Assembly: GCF_004664715.2 (NCBI RefSeq)
Contig: NC_051063.1
Span: forward strand, 69,205,018-69,269,017
Direction: 5' to 3'
Source: Peromyscus leucopus
Lineage: Eukaryota > Chordata > Mammalia > Rodentia > Cricetidae
DNA: 64,000 nucleotides
A model generated the notes under the pieces. It had not been told where the DNA came from. It saw nothing but the letters and a program-made list of their open reading frames with translations, and searched no databases. Both the position numbers and the translations under genes were made by a program. Below are positions 54,077 through 64,000 of this stretch, in pieces; the stretch's first letter is position 1, and each line of letters opens with the position of its first letter.

Positions 54077-54654
54077 TCACTGACATCTCATTTTTAGCTA
54101 CTAACATTTATGAAGACATAACCAATACAGTGTGATCGATCTGCACTTACTAAAGTCCTCCTCAATATGAAGACGTGACAAAGGGGAAAGCTTTGACCTG
54201 TTGGGAATCATTAATGCTACATGGTGAGCAGGTGTGCTCGTGAAGTAAGTTTACAAGTCTCCTGTAAACACCGCTATTGACTTAGCTGTGATGAAGTAGA
54301 AATGAATGGATATTGGACCCATTAGCCACTATTAAGAAAGAATCATATTTTAATCAATTTATTAATCTTACAATATTCCCTTCACATGATTGTCACAGAG
54401 ATGCAGTGGTGCTTCTCTGGGAAACTGTCCTGCAGTAGTAGCTACCTGGAATATTATTTTTAAAAGCTCATCTGAAGGCATGTAAAGTGAACCCAGTCTA
54501 TGTAACTGAGGAGACTGGTTGCTCAGTATGCAGTGTGGGGCCCATGTTGGATGAAAACCATTTCTTCTTTCCAAAGGCTGTGCTTTTAAAGTACCTCTAC
54601 CTGGGAAATAGTCTTGGTTCCCAGGTACTCAGTTCCCTTAACAAATAAATGGCA
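54075..54654. other. single-copy stretch, no gene
   Basis: No repeat or coding signal recognised. Confidence 0.45.
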
Positions 54655-54967
54655 TGTAACAGTTAATCTTCACGGTCAACTTGGTGGACTGGAATCACCT
54701 GGGAGACATTTCTCTATGTGTCTGTGAGTATTCCCAGAGATGTTTAACCTGAATGGAAGCAGTAGCACCCAGGGCTGGGGATAGGGCCCAGATAAAAAGA
54801 ACAAAGAGAGCTGAGCACCAGCATCCATCTCTGTCTGCTCCCTGACTGCAGGTGAAATGTGACCAGCTGCCTCACGCTCCTGCTGCTGTGACTTCCTGCT
54901 ATGATGTGCTGTACTCCTAACTGTGAGCCAAAACAAGCCATTCCTTGAATAAGTTGTTTCTGTTACG

Positions 54968-54999
<32 letters not shown>

Positions 55000-55022
55000 G
55001 AGAGCAGCAGAAGTTACTAAGA
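54655..55022 (+). mobile_element. RMER1-like repeat with T-run
   Basis: GTTAATCTTCACGGTCAACT, GACTGGAATCACCTGGGAGA, AACTGTGAGCCAAAACAAGC, CATTCCTTGAATAAGTTGTT, then a 29-nt T-run (54971-54999) and AGAAGTTACTAAGACC. The T-run lies inside the element's usual TTTT position and has expanded. Confidence 0.65.
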
Positions 55023-55552
55023 CCCAAGTATTCCTTGTCTTGCTCCACTTACATGTTGACCCTGATAGCTCTTGGCTTGAGTCTGTCTTGTGTAACTGGA
55101 TATTTGTGAGCATCTACGGCCCCGCCCCTAGATATTAGTAATATTCCTACTCCAGGTTGTTACAACCAAAGATGTCTGCATTGCCAAGTGCCTCACATGG
55201 AGAAAGAAGCCTACTCACCATTGAGAATCACTATTTGGTACCAGCCAGCACACCTCCCTGCCAGTGTGTTTCCAAGTTTTGACCTAGTGATGCCCCTAAT
55301 ACGGAGAGAGAAAGTACCATCCCCAGAACCTAAGGAAAAATAATGTGGAATTTTTGTTTTTAAAAGTTCTTCATTATAAAAGTTCTGGAACTGTTCCCAA
55401 CTCTAATGACTAAGTGGAGCACAGAAAAGGTCCAACATCCACCTTCTGCACAGGGTGGATCCTCTCTGCAAAGTTCTTCAGGCTGTTCTTGTATTCTCTG
55501 AGCTAACAAATCATTCCCAATGCCAAACACAGACTCTGAAAATACCTCCCAG
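55023..55552. other. single-copy stretch, no gene
   Basis: Nothing recognised. Confidence 0.45.
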
Positions 55553-55623
55553 TTCTGGGAGTTGAACTTAGGGCCTCACACACTCAAGGGGAGTGATCTA
55601 CCACTGAGCTATATTCCCAGACC
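55553..55623 (-). mobile_element. ID-type SINE (tRNA-Ala-like)
   Basis: On minus: GGTCTGGGAATATAGCTCAG, TGGTAGATCACTCCCCTTGA, GGCCCTAAGTTCAACTCCCA. This is the ID layout with A- and B-box regions of a Pol III promoter, diverged. The family's source gene is BC1, but this is a dispersed copy. Confidence 0.75.
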
Positions 55624-56485
55624 ATGAGAAGACTGTTTATGTTTTGGGATGGGGGCTTGGATATTTTCCCACCCTCCTCAGTGAAATCATTCACTTCCCT
55701 TGGAGGAAGAGACACAGAAACTGCCTCTGTGTTTTCAATCCAGTTCCTCTCTCTTCACGATTTCATTATAACAATTTAATCTTGCAAAGTTTGCTTAGAC
55801 CTGGCTTCAGAAGTTTCCATTGAAGAGGCGGGGAGAATTATAAATCTCAGAGATGTGCAGAGAGTCTGGGAAGTGCTCACCCATCTCTCATCCGTGTCCT
55901 GTGAGCATCACTGTAAGCAGCAGGTAAAGGGCAAGTAACTAATGATGCCATGGGCCTTTCCCAACAGCTCCTGGACTGAATTTGTCACATGCAGACAGGA
56001 CACTAGATGCTTCATCAAACAAATAAGGCTAAGGAAGAAATGGCATCTGCTTCAGGATGAGTCCAAATCCAGCATGCCTTCCTCTGAAAACTCACATAAA
56101 ACCAACATTTGTCAACATTTTTTTTGCAGAAGATAAAACAGGAGTCTGGGAAGTCAAAACAAAACCTACTTGTTTTATCTGGTTATGTGAAGACAAGAAA
56201 CACCATCACAAGTAAATCTGCAGAACCAGCAAGAATCTGTTCCTAGAAACAGGCTCAGAACAAGGACACTTTAAGTTTAGCTCTCCTGATGACCAGTAAG
56301 CAAATGCTTCTATAGAGTAATTTAATACTTACATAGAACCCCCTTTTTCTGACCACCAGTTCTTAAAAGCATCTTGGGAACCAGTTTTTTTCTCCCCTAT
56401 GGCCACTTAGAATTAACTTAGTTGTGCTGTGAAAAATTCCATTATGCTTCTTATCTGTATCACTTGTCCACTCTGATATGTTCAC
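55624..56485. other. single-copy stretch, no gene
   Basis: Nothing recognised over about 860 bases. Frames are at most 64 codons. Confidence 0.45.
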
Positions 56486-56816
56486 CCCTCAGCTCCATCC
56501 ATCTGTTTGCCATTCACCTATCTATCCATCAATCATCTCATCCATCTATCCACCCGTGCATCCATAATTCCATCATCCTATCCTCTATCCATCTACCTCT
56601 ACCAATCCATCCATCATCGATCCACCATTCCATGTATCCCTCTATCCTTCTACCCACCCAGGACCTGAGCATCTATCATACCATCATTCTATCCATCCAC
56701 CATCATCTATTTATTCATTTGCCAATCCACCATCCCATCATTCCATCTACAACCCACCCACCTATCCAGTCACCTACCCATCATGTCATCCTCCTTTCAT
56801 CCATCCACCCATTCAT
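56486..56816. repeat. diverged (ATCC)n tetranucleotide tract
   Basis: About 330 bases of CATCCATC/CTATCCA/CCACC variants. The 151-codon plus frame (Ser, His, Ile, Pro-rich) is a translation of the tract. Confidence 0.92.
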
Positions 56817-57193
56817 TAATGCATGTATTGAGCAGGAATTAGCTGAGTGGCTTTGTTATGCCCTGTGTGGTTTCTAAGCCAGTCACTTTGAGAGGTTTTG
56901 AGATTCAGATGTGAAATAGACATAACCTAGTGTCTTACTGAGTGTGGACTTTCTGTACTCTATGGTTTCTGAAGACTTCAAGGCCATTTGTTTACTACGA
57001 GGAGTAGACATGTATCAGCTGAAGGCCTTTTTGATAGAACTGGGTCATTTGGAGTCTTTTCTGACATTACATGAGGAAGGGACTGTCCTACCAATTAGAC
57101 ACCCATCACCTTCTGGGCCCTGCACAGGAGTAGAGGCAGCAACAGGAAGGTATTTCTTCTGATTTGACCTTACAGCTCTTTGCTTTTTGTGTA

Positions 57194-57195
<2 letters not shown>
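56817..57195. other. single-copy stretch, no gene
   Basis: A 72-codon plus frame and no repeat. Confidence 0.45.
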
Positions 57196-57227
<32 letters not shown>

Positions 57228-57556
57228 ATACACACTTGGGGTGCATATACATGTGTGTGCATATGTGTGTAAAGGCCAGAAGACAACCATAGGTGCTGCT
57301 CCTCAGGGGCTTCCCACCTTTACTTTTGAGACAAGGTCTCTCACTGGCCTGGAAATGTCAAAGTAGCCTTGACTGAATGACTAGCAAGCTCCAGGATTCG
57401 CTTGTCCCTGCCTCCCCAGTGCTCAGACGACAAGTGCACACCATCGTTATCTGTTTGTTTGTTTGTTTGTTTGTTTTAAATATGGAGTCTAGGGATTAAG
57501 ATCAGGTCTTTGTGCTTACAAAGCAAGCACTTTACCAACTGGACCATCTCCCCAGC
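57196..57556 (-). mobile_element. B4A-type composite SINE with TG tail
   Basis: (TG)n at 57197-57226 (the inverted CA tail), AAAGGCCAGAAGACAACCAT, TTTTGAGACAAGGTCTCTCA (antisense B1-like part), TGCCTCCCCAGTGCTCAGAC, then AAGCAAGCACTTTACCAACT and GGACCATCTCCCCAGCTT (head). A TGTT tetranucleotide run lies at 57452-57475. Confidence 0.75.
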
Positions 57557-57894
57557 TTCCTTACCCAGCTCCCTTGACAGACTAGGAGCTTCAAGACGCT
57601 TTTACTTCAGGATGATATAGTACAATGTAGATACCACCGACTTTCTCTACTATTTCAGTGGCTTAATCAATGGAATTGAGTTTAATAAAGGAAAGGATTA
57701 GTATTGTTTTCAGAATTCATCATAGCATAACTGACTAACTGAACAACTAATTTAAAAAAAATCTCCTTCCAGAGAAGTTAATTCAGTGGAGTTCTGGGAA
57801 AGCTGAAAACAAACCAGTGTGGAGACAATTTGTTCCAAACAAGAGGAATATTAGGAGCTTTGCAAGCATTGCATCTCCTCCAACAGTCATTCAG
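57557..57894. other. single-copy stretch, no gene
   Basis: Nothing recognised. Confidence 0.45.
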
Positions 57895-57993
57895 CAGCAT
57901 CTCCTCCCATAGTGTGCCCTCCCACAGAATGCCCTCCCACAGCATCTCTTCCCACTGTGTCCCCTCCCATAGTGTCTCCCACACTATCTCCTT
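57895..57993. repeat. 15-bp minisatellite, five exact-length units plus two short
   Basis: Units end in TCCCA or CTCCCA: CAGCATCTCCTCCCA, TAGTGTGCCCTCCCA, CAGAATGCCCTCCCA, CAGCATCTCTTCCCA, CTGTGTCCCCTCCCA, then 12-bp TAGTGTCTCCCA and CACTATCTCCTT. The unit equals five codons, so frames on both strands repeat (SVPSH; WEGTL and WEEML types). Confidence 0.95.
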
Positions 57994-58099
57994 AAGTAGC
58001 CTGTGGAACTTCCCATATAATATAACCTTCCCAGCACTTGATATTATCAAATCTTGATGGTGACTAATCAGAGAAAAAAGTAAACATGTCCATTAATGG

Positions 58100-58520
58100 T
58101 TTGTGATGATTAGTGTTAATTGTCAAATTAACATAATCTAGAATCACCTGGAAAAAGAATCTCAATGAGAGAATGCTAGATCATGTTGGCCTGTGGGCAT
58201 GTCTATAGGAAACTGCCATTATTATTATTGTTGTTATTATTATTATCATTGATATGGAAGACCTGCCCACTGTGGGTGGCTCCAGTCCCTGAGTTTGGTC
58301 CTGGACTGTGTGTGAAGTGGAGAAAGTGAGCTGAGAACAGGTGTGTATATACTGACTCCTCTGCTCTTGAGTGTGGATGCCATGTGACTATTTTAAGTCC
58401 CTCCTTTCTGCTATGATCGACTGTAACGTGGAACCATGAGCTGAAATAAAACCTTTCTTCCTCAAGGTGGTTTTTTTTTTTTGGTCAGGGTATCTTGTCA
58501 TAACAACAGAAATGAAGCCA
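58100..58520 (+). mobile_element. RMER1-like repeat
   Basis: GATTAGTGTTAATTGTCAAA, TCTAGAATCACCTGGAAAAA, GCCTGTGGGCATGTCTATAG, CCCACTGTGGGTGGCTCCAG, AACCATGAGCTGAAATAAAA, CAACAGAAATGAAGCCAAG. A (TTA)n microsatellite sits at 58219-58249. Confidence 0.65.
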
Positions 58521-58654
58521 AGGTGCAATCTGCACACAATGCCCTGATTCCAAAGGAACCATATTGCATACTCAACTTTTTTTTTAAATCAATGAATTGC
58601 CTGCTAGAAACTTCCATCTTTTTTATACCAGAATACTTGAGTTTTTTATTATTT

Positions 58655-58821
58655 AATTTTTTTTTTTTTTGCATTTTTCAAGACAGGGTTTCCTTTGTGT
58701 AACAGCTCTGGCTGTCCTGGAACTCGCTCTGTAGACCAGGCTGGCCTCAAACTCACAGAGACCCACCTGCCTCTTCCTCCTTAGTGCTGGGATTAAAGGT
58801 GTATACCACCACAGCCCTGCT
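58655..58821 (-). mobile_element. B1 SINE, older subfamily
   Basis: T-run, then TCAAGACAGGGTTTCCTTTG, CTGGCTGTCCTGGAACTCGC, TCTGTAGACCAGGCTGGCCT, GTGCTGGGATTAAAGGTGTA. Its right half is of the older CTGTCCTGGAACTCGCTCTG type, unlike the young cricetid copies. Confidence 0.93.
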
Positions 58822-58871
58822 TTAATTTAGATTTTTTTTTTTGGTTATGCATTCATTTTGTCATTTTTATT

Positions 58872-59090
58872 CATTATTTGTGTGTATGTGTCTGTGATGT
58901 GTGTGTATGAGTGTAGAGATCAAAGGACAGCTTTCAGGAGTCTGTTCTTTCCTCCCATGGTGGGGTTTGGGATGGAACTCAAGCCATTAGGTGTGAGCAG
59001 CACACAACTGATTACACATTCTCTCTCTCTCTCTCTCCCTTCCCCTCCTCTTTCCCTGTCTCTCTGTCTTTTTCTCTGTAGGTGTCCTCA
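58872..59090 (-). mobile_element. B4-related SINE fragment with CT microsatellite
   Basis: TGTGTGTATGTGTCTGTGAT, ATCAAAGGACAGCTTTCAGG, TTGGGATGGAACTCAAGCCA resemble antisense B4/B3. A (CT)n tract at 59022-59076 replaces the head. Confidence 0.55.
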
Positions 59091-60335
59091 CTAACAATAT
59101 CAGGTGATTTCTTTAAAATGATGGGAGGAGTAGGTTTTGGTGTGCTGCAGCATGGTAGAATAACTGGAGACTACAGTACTTTATGTGGCAGTTTAAGATA
59201 GCTGGGAAAAGCCCAAGTTCGCCAGCCCAGCCAGAAGACAGTAGATGCTAACGCTTCTACAATGCCCCCAAGGTGATCGTCACTCTGTGTACATCTTTGT
59301 GGAATTATCAGACTGCACCCCATAAATACATACAGATATTGTGTGCCAGTTTCTGAAATGCTGCTCTGGATATTCTTGGGACACTCAAACTTCTCAGAGG
59401 CACTCAGAAGATTGGTTCTGAATGTCCCTGGTACGGGCTACATTGGCCATTCCACACTGACCTTCGTTGAGGACCACGGGATGGATCAGAACAGAACAAG
59501 GTGCTGGTGTGTGGCTAAACCATCCATCAAACAAGCTTCTAAAGGTGCTAGGTTCCCAGTTAGTCAGTCAGTCATGGGATATTTGAAGTTCTTCTGAGAC
59601 AGATGGGCAGTGCACAAACTTCTCTGATGGGTCCTTCGGTTTTCTATTGAGAGCTGACTTTGCTGAGCTCTTTGTGGATTGGCGTGGCCCAGTAACCCTT
59701 TGACGCATGTAAATTTGGAATGAGCTGCTGGCACACGGACAGTGGTTCCGATGGCACCCGGCAGATGGCTTGCCGCTTACTAGAAATAGACAGTGTTGGG
59801 AGAAGTTCTTGCTGCTCATCTGTGGTTTGCCTCACTGGATTCTGGAGGGCAGGGGCTGGCTCCTGGTGGCTAAAATTACTCTGCCTGTTCAGAGCTCTGG
59901 GATGGGGTTGGCAGGCTTCCCCAGGTGCTGTGCAGGGTGACATAGAGCTGTCAAGGTCTCATTTTCTCCTCACTCTCCACTCCCTGGGGCTATACCTAAC
60001 ACTCAGTTAGAATTTGACACCAGGCTCTTTCCCTGCAGGTGGTTCCATTCTGTGAGAGCAGAGGAAGTGATGGCAGGGGAAGTGGGGTGGCACCCCACAG
60101 AGTCTCTCCCAAACACGATGTTTTTCTTAGCCCAATCCCTGCTTTTTCTTCCACCAACTTGGTATCATCCTCTATGAAAAGAAAAGCCCCCCCACCCCAT
60201 TCCAGAGCCCTGAGTGTGTGCCTGAGTAGGCAGCCCTCTGCCTCAGATCATCTCATCAGACTCTTGATTCATTGAATACTTCCCATGAACTAGGATCATT
60301 TCCTACGAATTAAGTGCATTTTCCTATTGTTTGTT

Positions 60336-60336
<1 letters not shown>
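59091..60336. other. single-copy stretch, no gene
   Basis: Frames of 84-99 codons on both strands between 59343 and 60010 overlap antisense. No repeat, domain or splice-supported exon recognised. Confidence 0.45.
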
Positions 60337-60387
<51 letters not shown>

Positions 60388-60690
60388 GGTGTGTATGTGT
60401 CCAGGCGAGCAGGCATGTGTGTATGTGAAGGCCACAAGTCACCCTTGGGTGTTGTTCCTTAAGCAACATCCACCTTGGTTTTGGGAACAGGGTCTCTCCC
60501 TGTCCTGGAACTCTCCCTGTCCTGGAATCAGCTTGGCTGGCTGGCCACTGAGTCCTGGGGTTCCTCCTGTCTCTATCTCCCCAGTGCTGTGATTACAAAG
60601 GCATGCCAATGCATCTGGCTTTGGGGACCAAACTCAGATCCTCATGTTTGCCTAGGAAGTATTTTACAGACTGTGCTATCTCTCTAGGCC
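60337..60690 (-). mobile_element. B4A-type composite SINE with (TG)n tail
   Basis: (TG)n at 60339-60385, GTGAAGGCCACAAGTCACCC, AACAGGGTCTCTCCCTGTCC, CTATCTCCCCAGTGCTGTGA, AACTCAGATCCTCATGTTTG, GTGCTATCTCTCTAGGCC (head). Confidence 0.8.
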
Positions 60691-63600
60691 TGACTCAATG
60701 CCTTTTCTGTTGGGAGGAAGTAGATGGAGAGCTCAGGCTCTCAAGTGGAGCTAAAAGATGAAGTTTGGGAACAATGATCTCACTACCTGATGAGCTGGCA
60801 TTGGGTGAGAAAGAACCAATTGCTTCACTTTGTAGAAGTTGTGTCCCGGGCACATTTGATTCAGGAACCACTTGACTTAGCTCCAGGTCAGCCCAAGAAG
60901 TGCCACCATGAACTGAAGGACTCAAAATCAAAAGAGTTCTGGGAATTCCCACTACCCATCATGGGACATTTTAAGGCAACTTCTCAAGTTTATTTTCTTG
61001 TGTGATTTTTACGAAACTGTCATTGGAGGTTTATCATGAGGGACCTAAAAACTTGTCCTCACTGTAAAAATCTTGAGCCAGAAGCCATTTTTAAAGTGAA
61101 TTTGTCACTTGGGTCAGTGTTTGATGATAGAAAATAAAATTGGCCCAGACTAAAAAGTCTGTTTAGCTTCCTGCCATTGTTGTATTGGCTCAACATTTTG
61201 TTTACCAAAATAGTTTCCTCTGGTTCCAGCTGCAATGAATTCTCCTGACAGAAAGGACGGCGAGGTCCATACTCGCTGCTGGGCGAGTGCCATTCCTCAT
61301 CGGCTCTGGAAAAGGAGCAGAATTTTAAAGTTATGTTTTCATCTGAGAACCTGAAACATGTTGTTCCGACGAGGGACGTCTGAAAGCTGAGGCTGAATAA
61401 ATGAAAACACTCCAGGTAATGAAGTTGTTCGGAGCCTCCAAAGTCACGGAGTCTGAAGTCAGGCATGCCTCTGAATGTAATAGCAGAAGGCATTTCCAGC
61501 CTGGCTGACACCAGAGCAAGAGCAGTGAAGGTTGACCTGGGTGTGCTTAGCAAGTCATTTCAGGGGTACATTTGACAACTGGGGAAGTGCAAACAAACAT
61601 ATTTTGTTGTCTCTTATATATAAAAACAGAGTTACCAAAACCAAGATCACAGAGGTATGTTTGCAAACAAGCCCAAAGGCTTCAAAGAAAATCCAAGAAT
61701 GTTGTAAAAACTGGAAAGGGTGATTTTTTTTTAAAAGTACAAACAATAAGTTAAAAAAAAGTACAAACACTGTAAGTAAAATTTAATACGAAGTTACTGG
61801 GCTTGTCTATTGAGAGTCATCTCAGAAATGACTAACAGTGAACACTCCCATTATGAGGAGAAGCTGGTGATGTCCTAGAATGTCACTATGATTGATTCTG
61901 GCTTGGAACAAATACAAGCAGATGTGCCGGACAACACCCCCTTCTTGAATGATAAGAGAAGAACACATTTTATTCCAATTAAAAGTCAAATAAATAGCTA
62001 AGAGACCGACTTTACTCAATTTGTTACTTGCAGTTGGTTGATCTCAAAGATGCTAATGATATAACCATTATATAAATATGTGTTTGCAGTGTTTATGATG
62101 ATGATGGCTATAAACACAAATTATGCTGCAAAGTGCCTGATGGTTAGATAATGATACAAAAGTCTCTAAGCATGTGTGAGTGTTTTAGTGACTGCAGGAT
62201 TGATTGGCTGCGGAACGCACACATTGGATGTACCTAAGAAGCTAACATTTTGACAGTTGATGTGATGATTCAGCTTGAGCTCCTGAGAGACTTCCTTGGA
62301 GGTGAAGCTATCTGTAGAAAGTTTATTAGGAAATGATCCCAAGAAGCCCTGGTAGAGGATTGGGACTGGGCAAGAAAATCACAGAAGGTGGGCTTCTGTC
62401 AGAGGCTCATAGTGTGATTTTGGACTATAAATGTATACAACTCCCATTTCAGTTACTCCTGTTAGTATTATTTTTTAAAAAAAGGAAATGTTTACACTGT
62501 TGGTTTTGAGTTGATACTGGGGCATGCATTTTCCCAGGCAGTATCCTTTTCTCCCTGTGAGGAGGCCGGGCTCTTAAGCAGCCTCCCAACAAAGGGCCAT
62601 GGATGCTTTCATGTCAGATTGAGAGTAGGTAGGCATAGAGATGATATGCAGCAGTGCCAATCATTTGGTGAACTCAGTATACCAAGTATACCTTGCCATG
62701 GAGACCTGTCCTAGGACTTCCAGGTATGGGATAGGCAATATCTCTTCCATTCATTTTCTCTCTAATGAACACTGCTTTCATTCTAGGTATGAAGAGCCCA
62801 GGTGAGGCATGCATGCTTCCAGGCTCCCTTGCAGCTAGAAGTGCAGAAGCAACTCTTTCATACCTCTTGGGCCCTCTCTCACGAGAGAGTCATGTAGTGA
62901 TAGGAGCTGACAAGCAGGAATAGTTTGGTCTGTAACAAGGTTAGTAAGTTTCTAAGACTGAAACCTAGGAACACATATGTTATCTTGTTCCTGGGAAACC
63001 TTCATCAGTCCAGATGGTTGAGCTCTAGTCCTCCTGAAAGTCAACTCAAGCTAAGCTACTGTCACATGTGTTTCTTTTATCTCCTTCTGGAAGTATTCAT
63101 AAACAATGCTGCAGTGAGCAGAGATGCCTAATAAATTAGATGATGACTTTTGTTTCTTTTAGCTAAATATTCACATAATGAGGAGTGACCTTGCATGTGT
63201 GTCCTACTCCACGGATACCAGCTGACATGGTAAAGAGATCTCATCATGGTTTTCTAATTTGTGGTTGGGTTGTTGTTATTCTTCAAGGTGAATAAATAAT
63301 AGGCAAATTTGGATAAGGGGAATGAATTCATTGTTCATCCAAATGATAAAGAATGTCTCCCAGATTTGGTTTATTTTAACAGATGTTGAACCAGCTTAAT
63401 CAACAATCGCAAGGCAAAATGGAATATGTTTATTGCAGATGACAAGATTGTCGAAATGAAGATGAGCTTGGGAATTGGATGAAGACAATTGATCATGAAG
63501 ACGATTAATCACTGGAGACTCTTGGCTCATTTACATGGGATGAGATTTACTATATCTGAGGAAAATGGAACACATCATCTATCCTCTTTTTCCACTGAGA

Positions 63601-64000
63601 AATCATCCTGGTAACAGTGTGAAGGGCTGCCTGGGTGCTCTCCTGTCTGTCTCAGAGTCCTCAGCATCCCGCACAGTCATGTGTGGTCACCAACTTAACC
63701 CCTCACCACCACATCAAGCCTTGAGTTCCAGAAGAGCTAGTAGCATCTCCCTGACTTCCTGTCTCAGCTCTTTCTTTGGGTGTGCAATGGGTTTGCATTT
63801 ATCATAGGTTGTTCTAACACACAGAGCATGGAGACCCCTTCAATCAGCCTCTTGCACAGATGTGTAAACTCAAATCTGCAATATTCACTGCTGAGCCTTC
63901 CACAGTGGACACTGACAGGGTGCTGGGACACACTCCAGTCATCCTTCATCAGTTGAGGTAGAGTGAGAACTCTGATGCCAGTCACACATCCTTGGATGGT
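60691..64000. other. largest repeat-poor block; no gene recognised
   Basis: About 3.3 kb with no confident repeat, apart from a possible old L1 scrap at 63090-63200 (AAACAATGCTGCAGTGAGCA). A 164-codon minus frame (61059-61553) lies over a CpG-bearing patch (61250-61460). 62030-62250 and 63250-63500 are AT-rich and single-copy-like. I see no splice-bounded exon I would defend. Confidence 0.4.

Noticed and set aside
55553..55623. tRNA gene
   Set aside because: tRNA-like because it is an ID SINE. Diverged, without a good cloverleaf, and with no Pol III terminator placed as in a tRNA gene. The same applies to the B2/B3/B4 heads.
56422..56877. 151-codon Ser/His/Ile/Pro-rich frame
   Set aside because: Translation of the diverged ATCC repeat.
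57895..57993. CRISPR-like short repeats
   Set aside because: Units are contiguous without unique spacers, and the genome is mammalian.

Overview
The window is rodent nuclear DNA, almost certainly from a cricetid (deer-mouse, vole or hamster group). It is packed with rodent SINEs (B1, B2, B3, B4, ID), L1 fragments, endogenous-retrovirus LTRs and microsatellites. The youngest B1 copies (near 5.5, 30.1, 41.2 and 43.7 kb) share a diagnostic right half (TTTGCGCCTTTCCTGGA on one strand) that I associate with Peromyscus-like cricetids, not Mus or Rattus. That lineage call is from memory. I see no intact protein-coding gene, rRNA, tRNA or CRISPR array. The window reads as a gene desert or the inside of a very long intron.

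Layout. 0-10 kb: SINEs, a solo LTR inserted into a rodent interspersed repeat (RMER1-like), old L1 remnants, a second solo LTR and nested B3/B1/RMER copies. 10.7-17 kb: mostly single-copy, with a URR1 hAT element inside a B4 SINE. 17-29.7 kb: old L1 pieces, a probable class I ERV remnant with a clear 3' LTR broken by a 5'-truncated L1, an L1 3'UTR, a second ERV remnant with a gag-like stretch, and three LTRs. 30-38.9 kb: B1, an LTR followed by a 37-bp minisatellite, B2, RMER1-like, an LTR and an old L1. 39.0-44.8 kb: one minus-strand L1 holding an L1, a URR1, two B1s, an LTR and an opposite-strand L1 end, and abutting a decayed histone H3 processed pseudogene. 46.6-49.5 kb: an LTR, a 1.5-kb cryptic tandem region with a perfect-armed palindrome, and a split SINE. 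50-64 kb: mostly single-copy, with microsatellites, a 158-nt polypyrimidine tract and a 15-bp minisatellite. The last 3.3 kb is the most repeat-poor block.

There is no gene pathway here. What the window does hold is a readable insertion history. Seven insertions carry direct flanking duplications that I could read base by base: LTRs at 3455, 7132, 29232 and 41544 (6 bp each); B1s at 41152 (16 bp) and 43708 (14 bp); URR1 at 39500 (7 of 8 bp). A B2 at 32404 has a 9-bp repeat. These order the insertions relative to one another. Non-repeat AT-rich stretches with homeodomain- or POU-like motifs (9.1, 11.0-11.3, 24.5 kb) and CpG-bearing single-copy stretches (52.0, 61.2 kb) are candidate regulatory elements. 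Only comparative alignment can test that. Repeat family names are recalled from consensus memory, without a database search.
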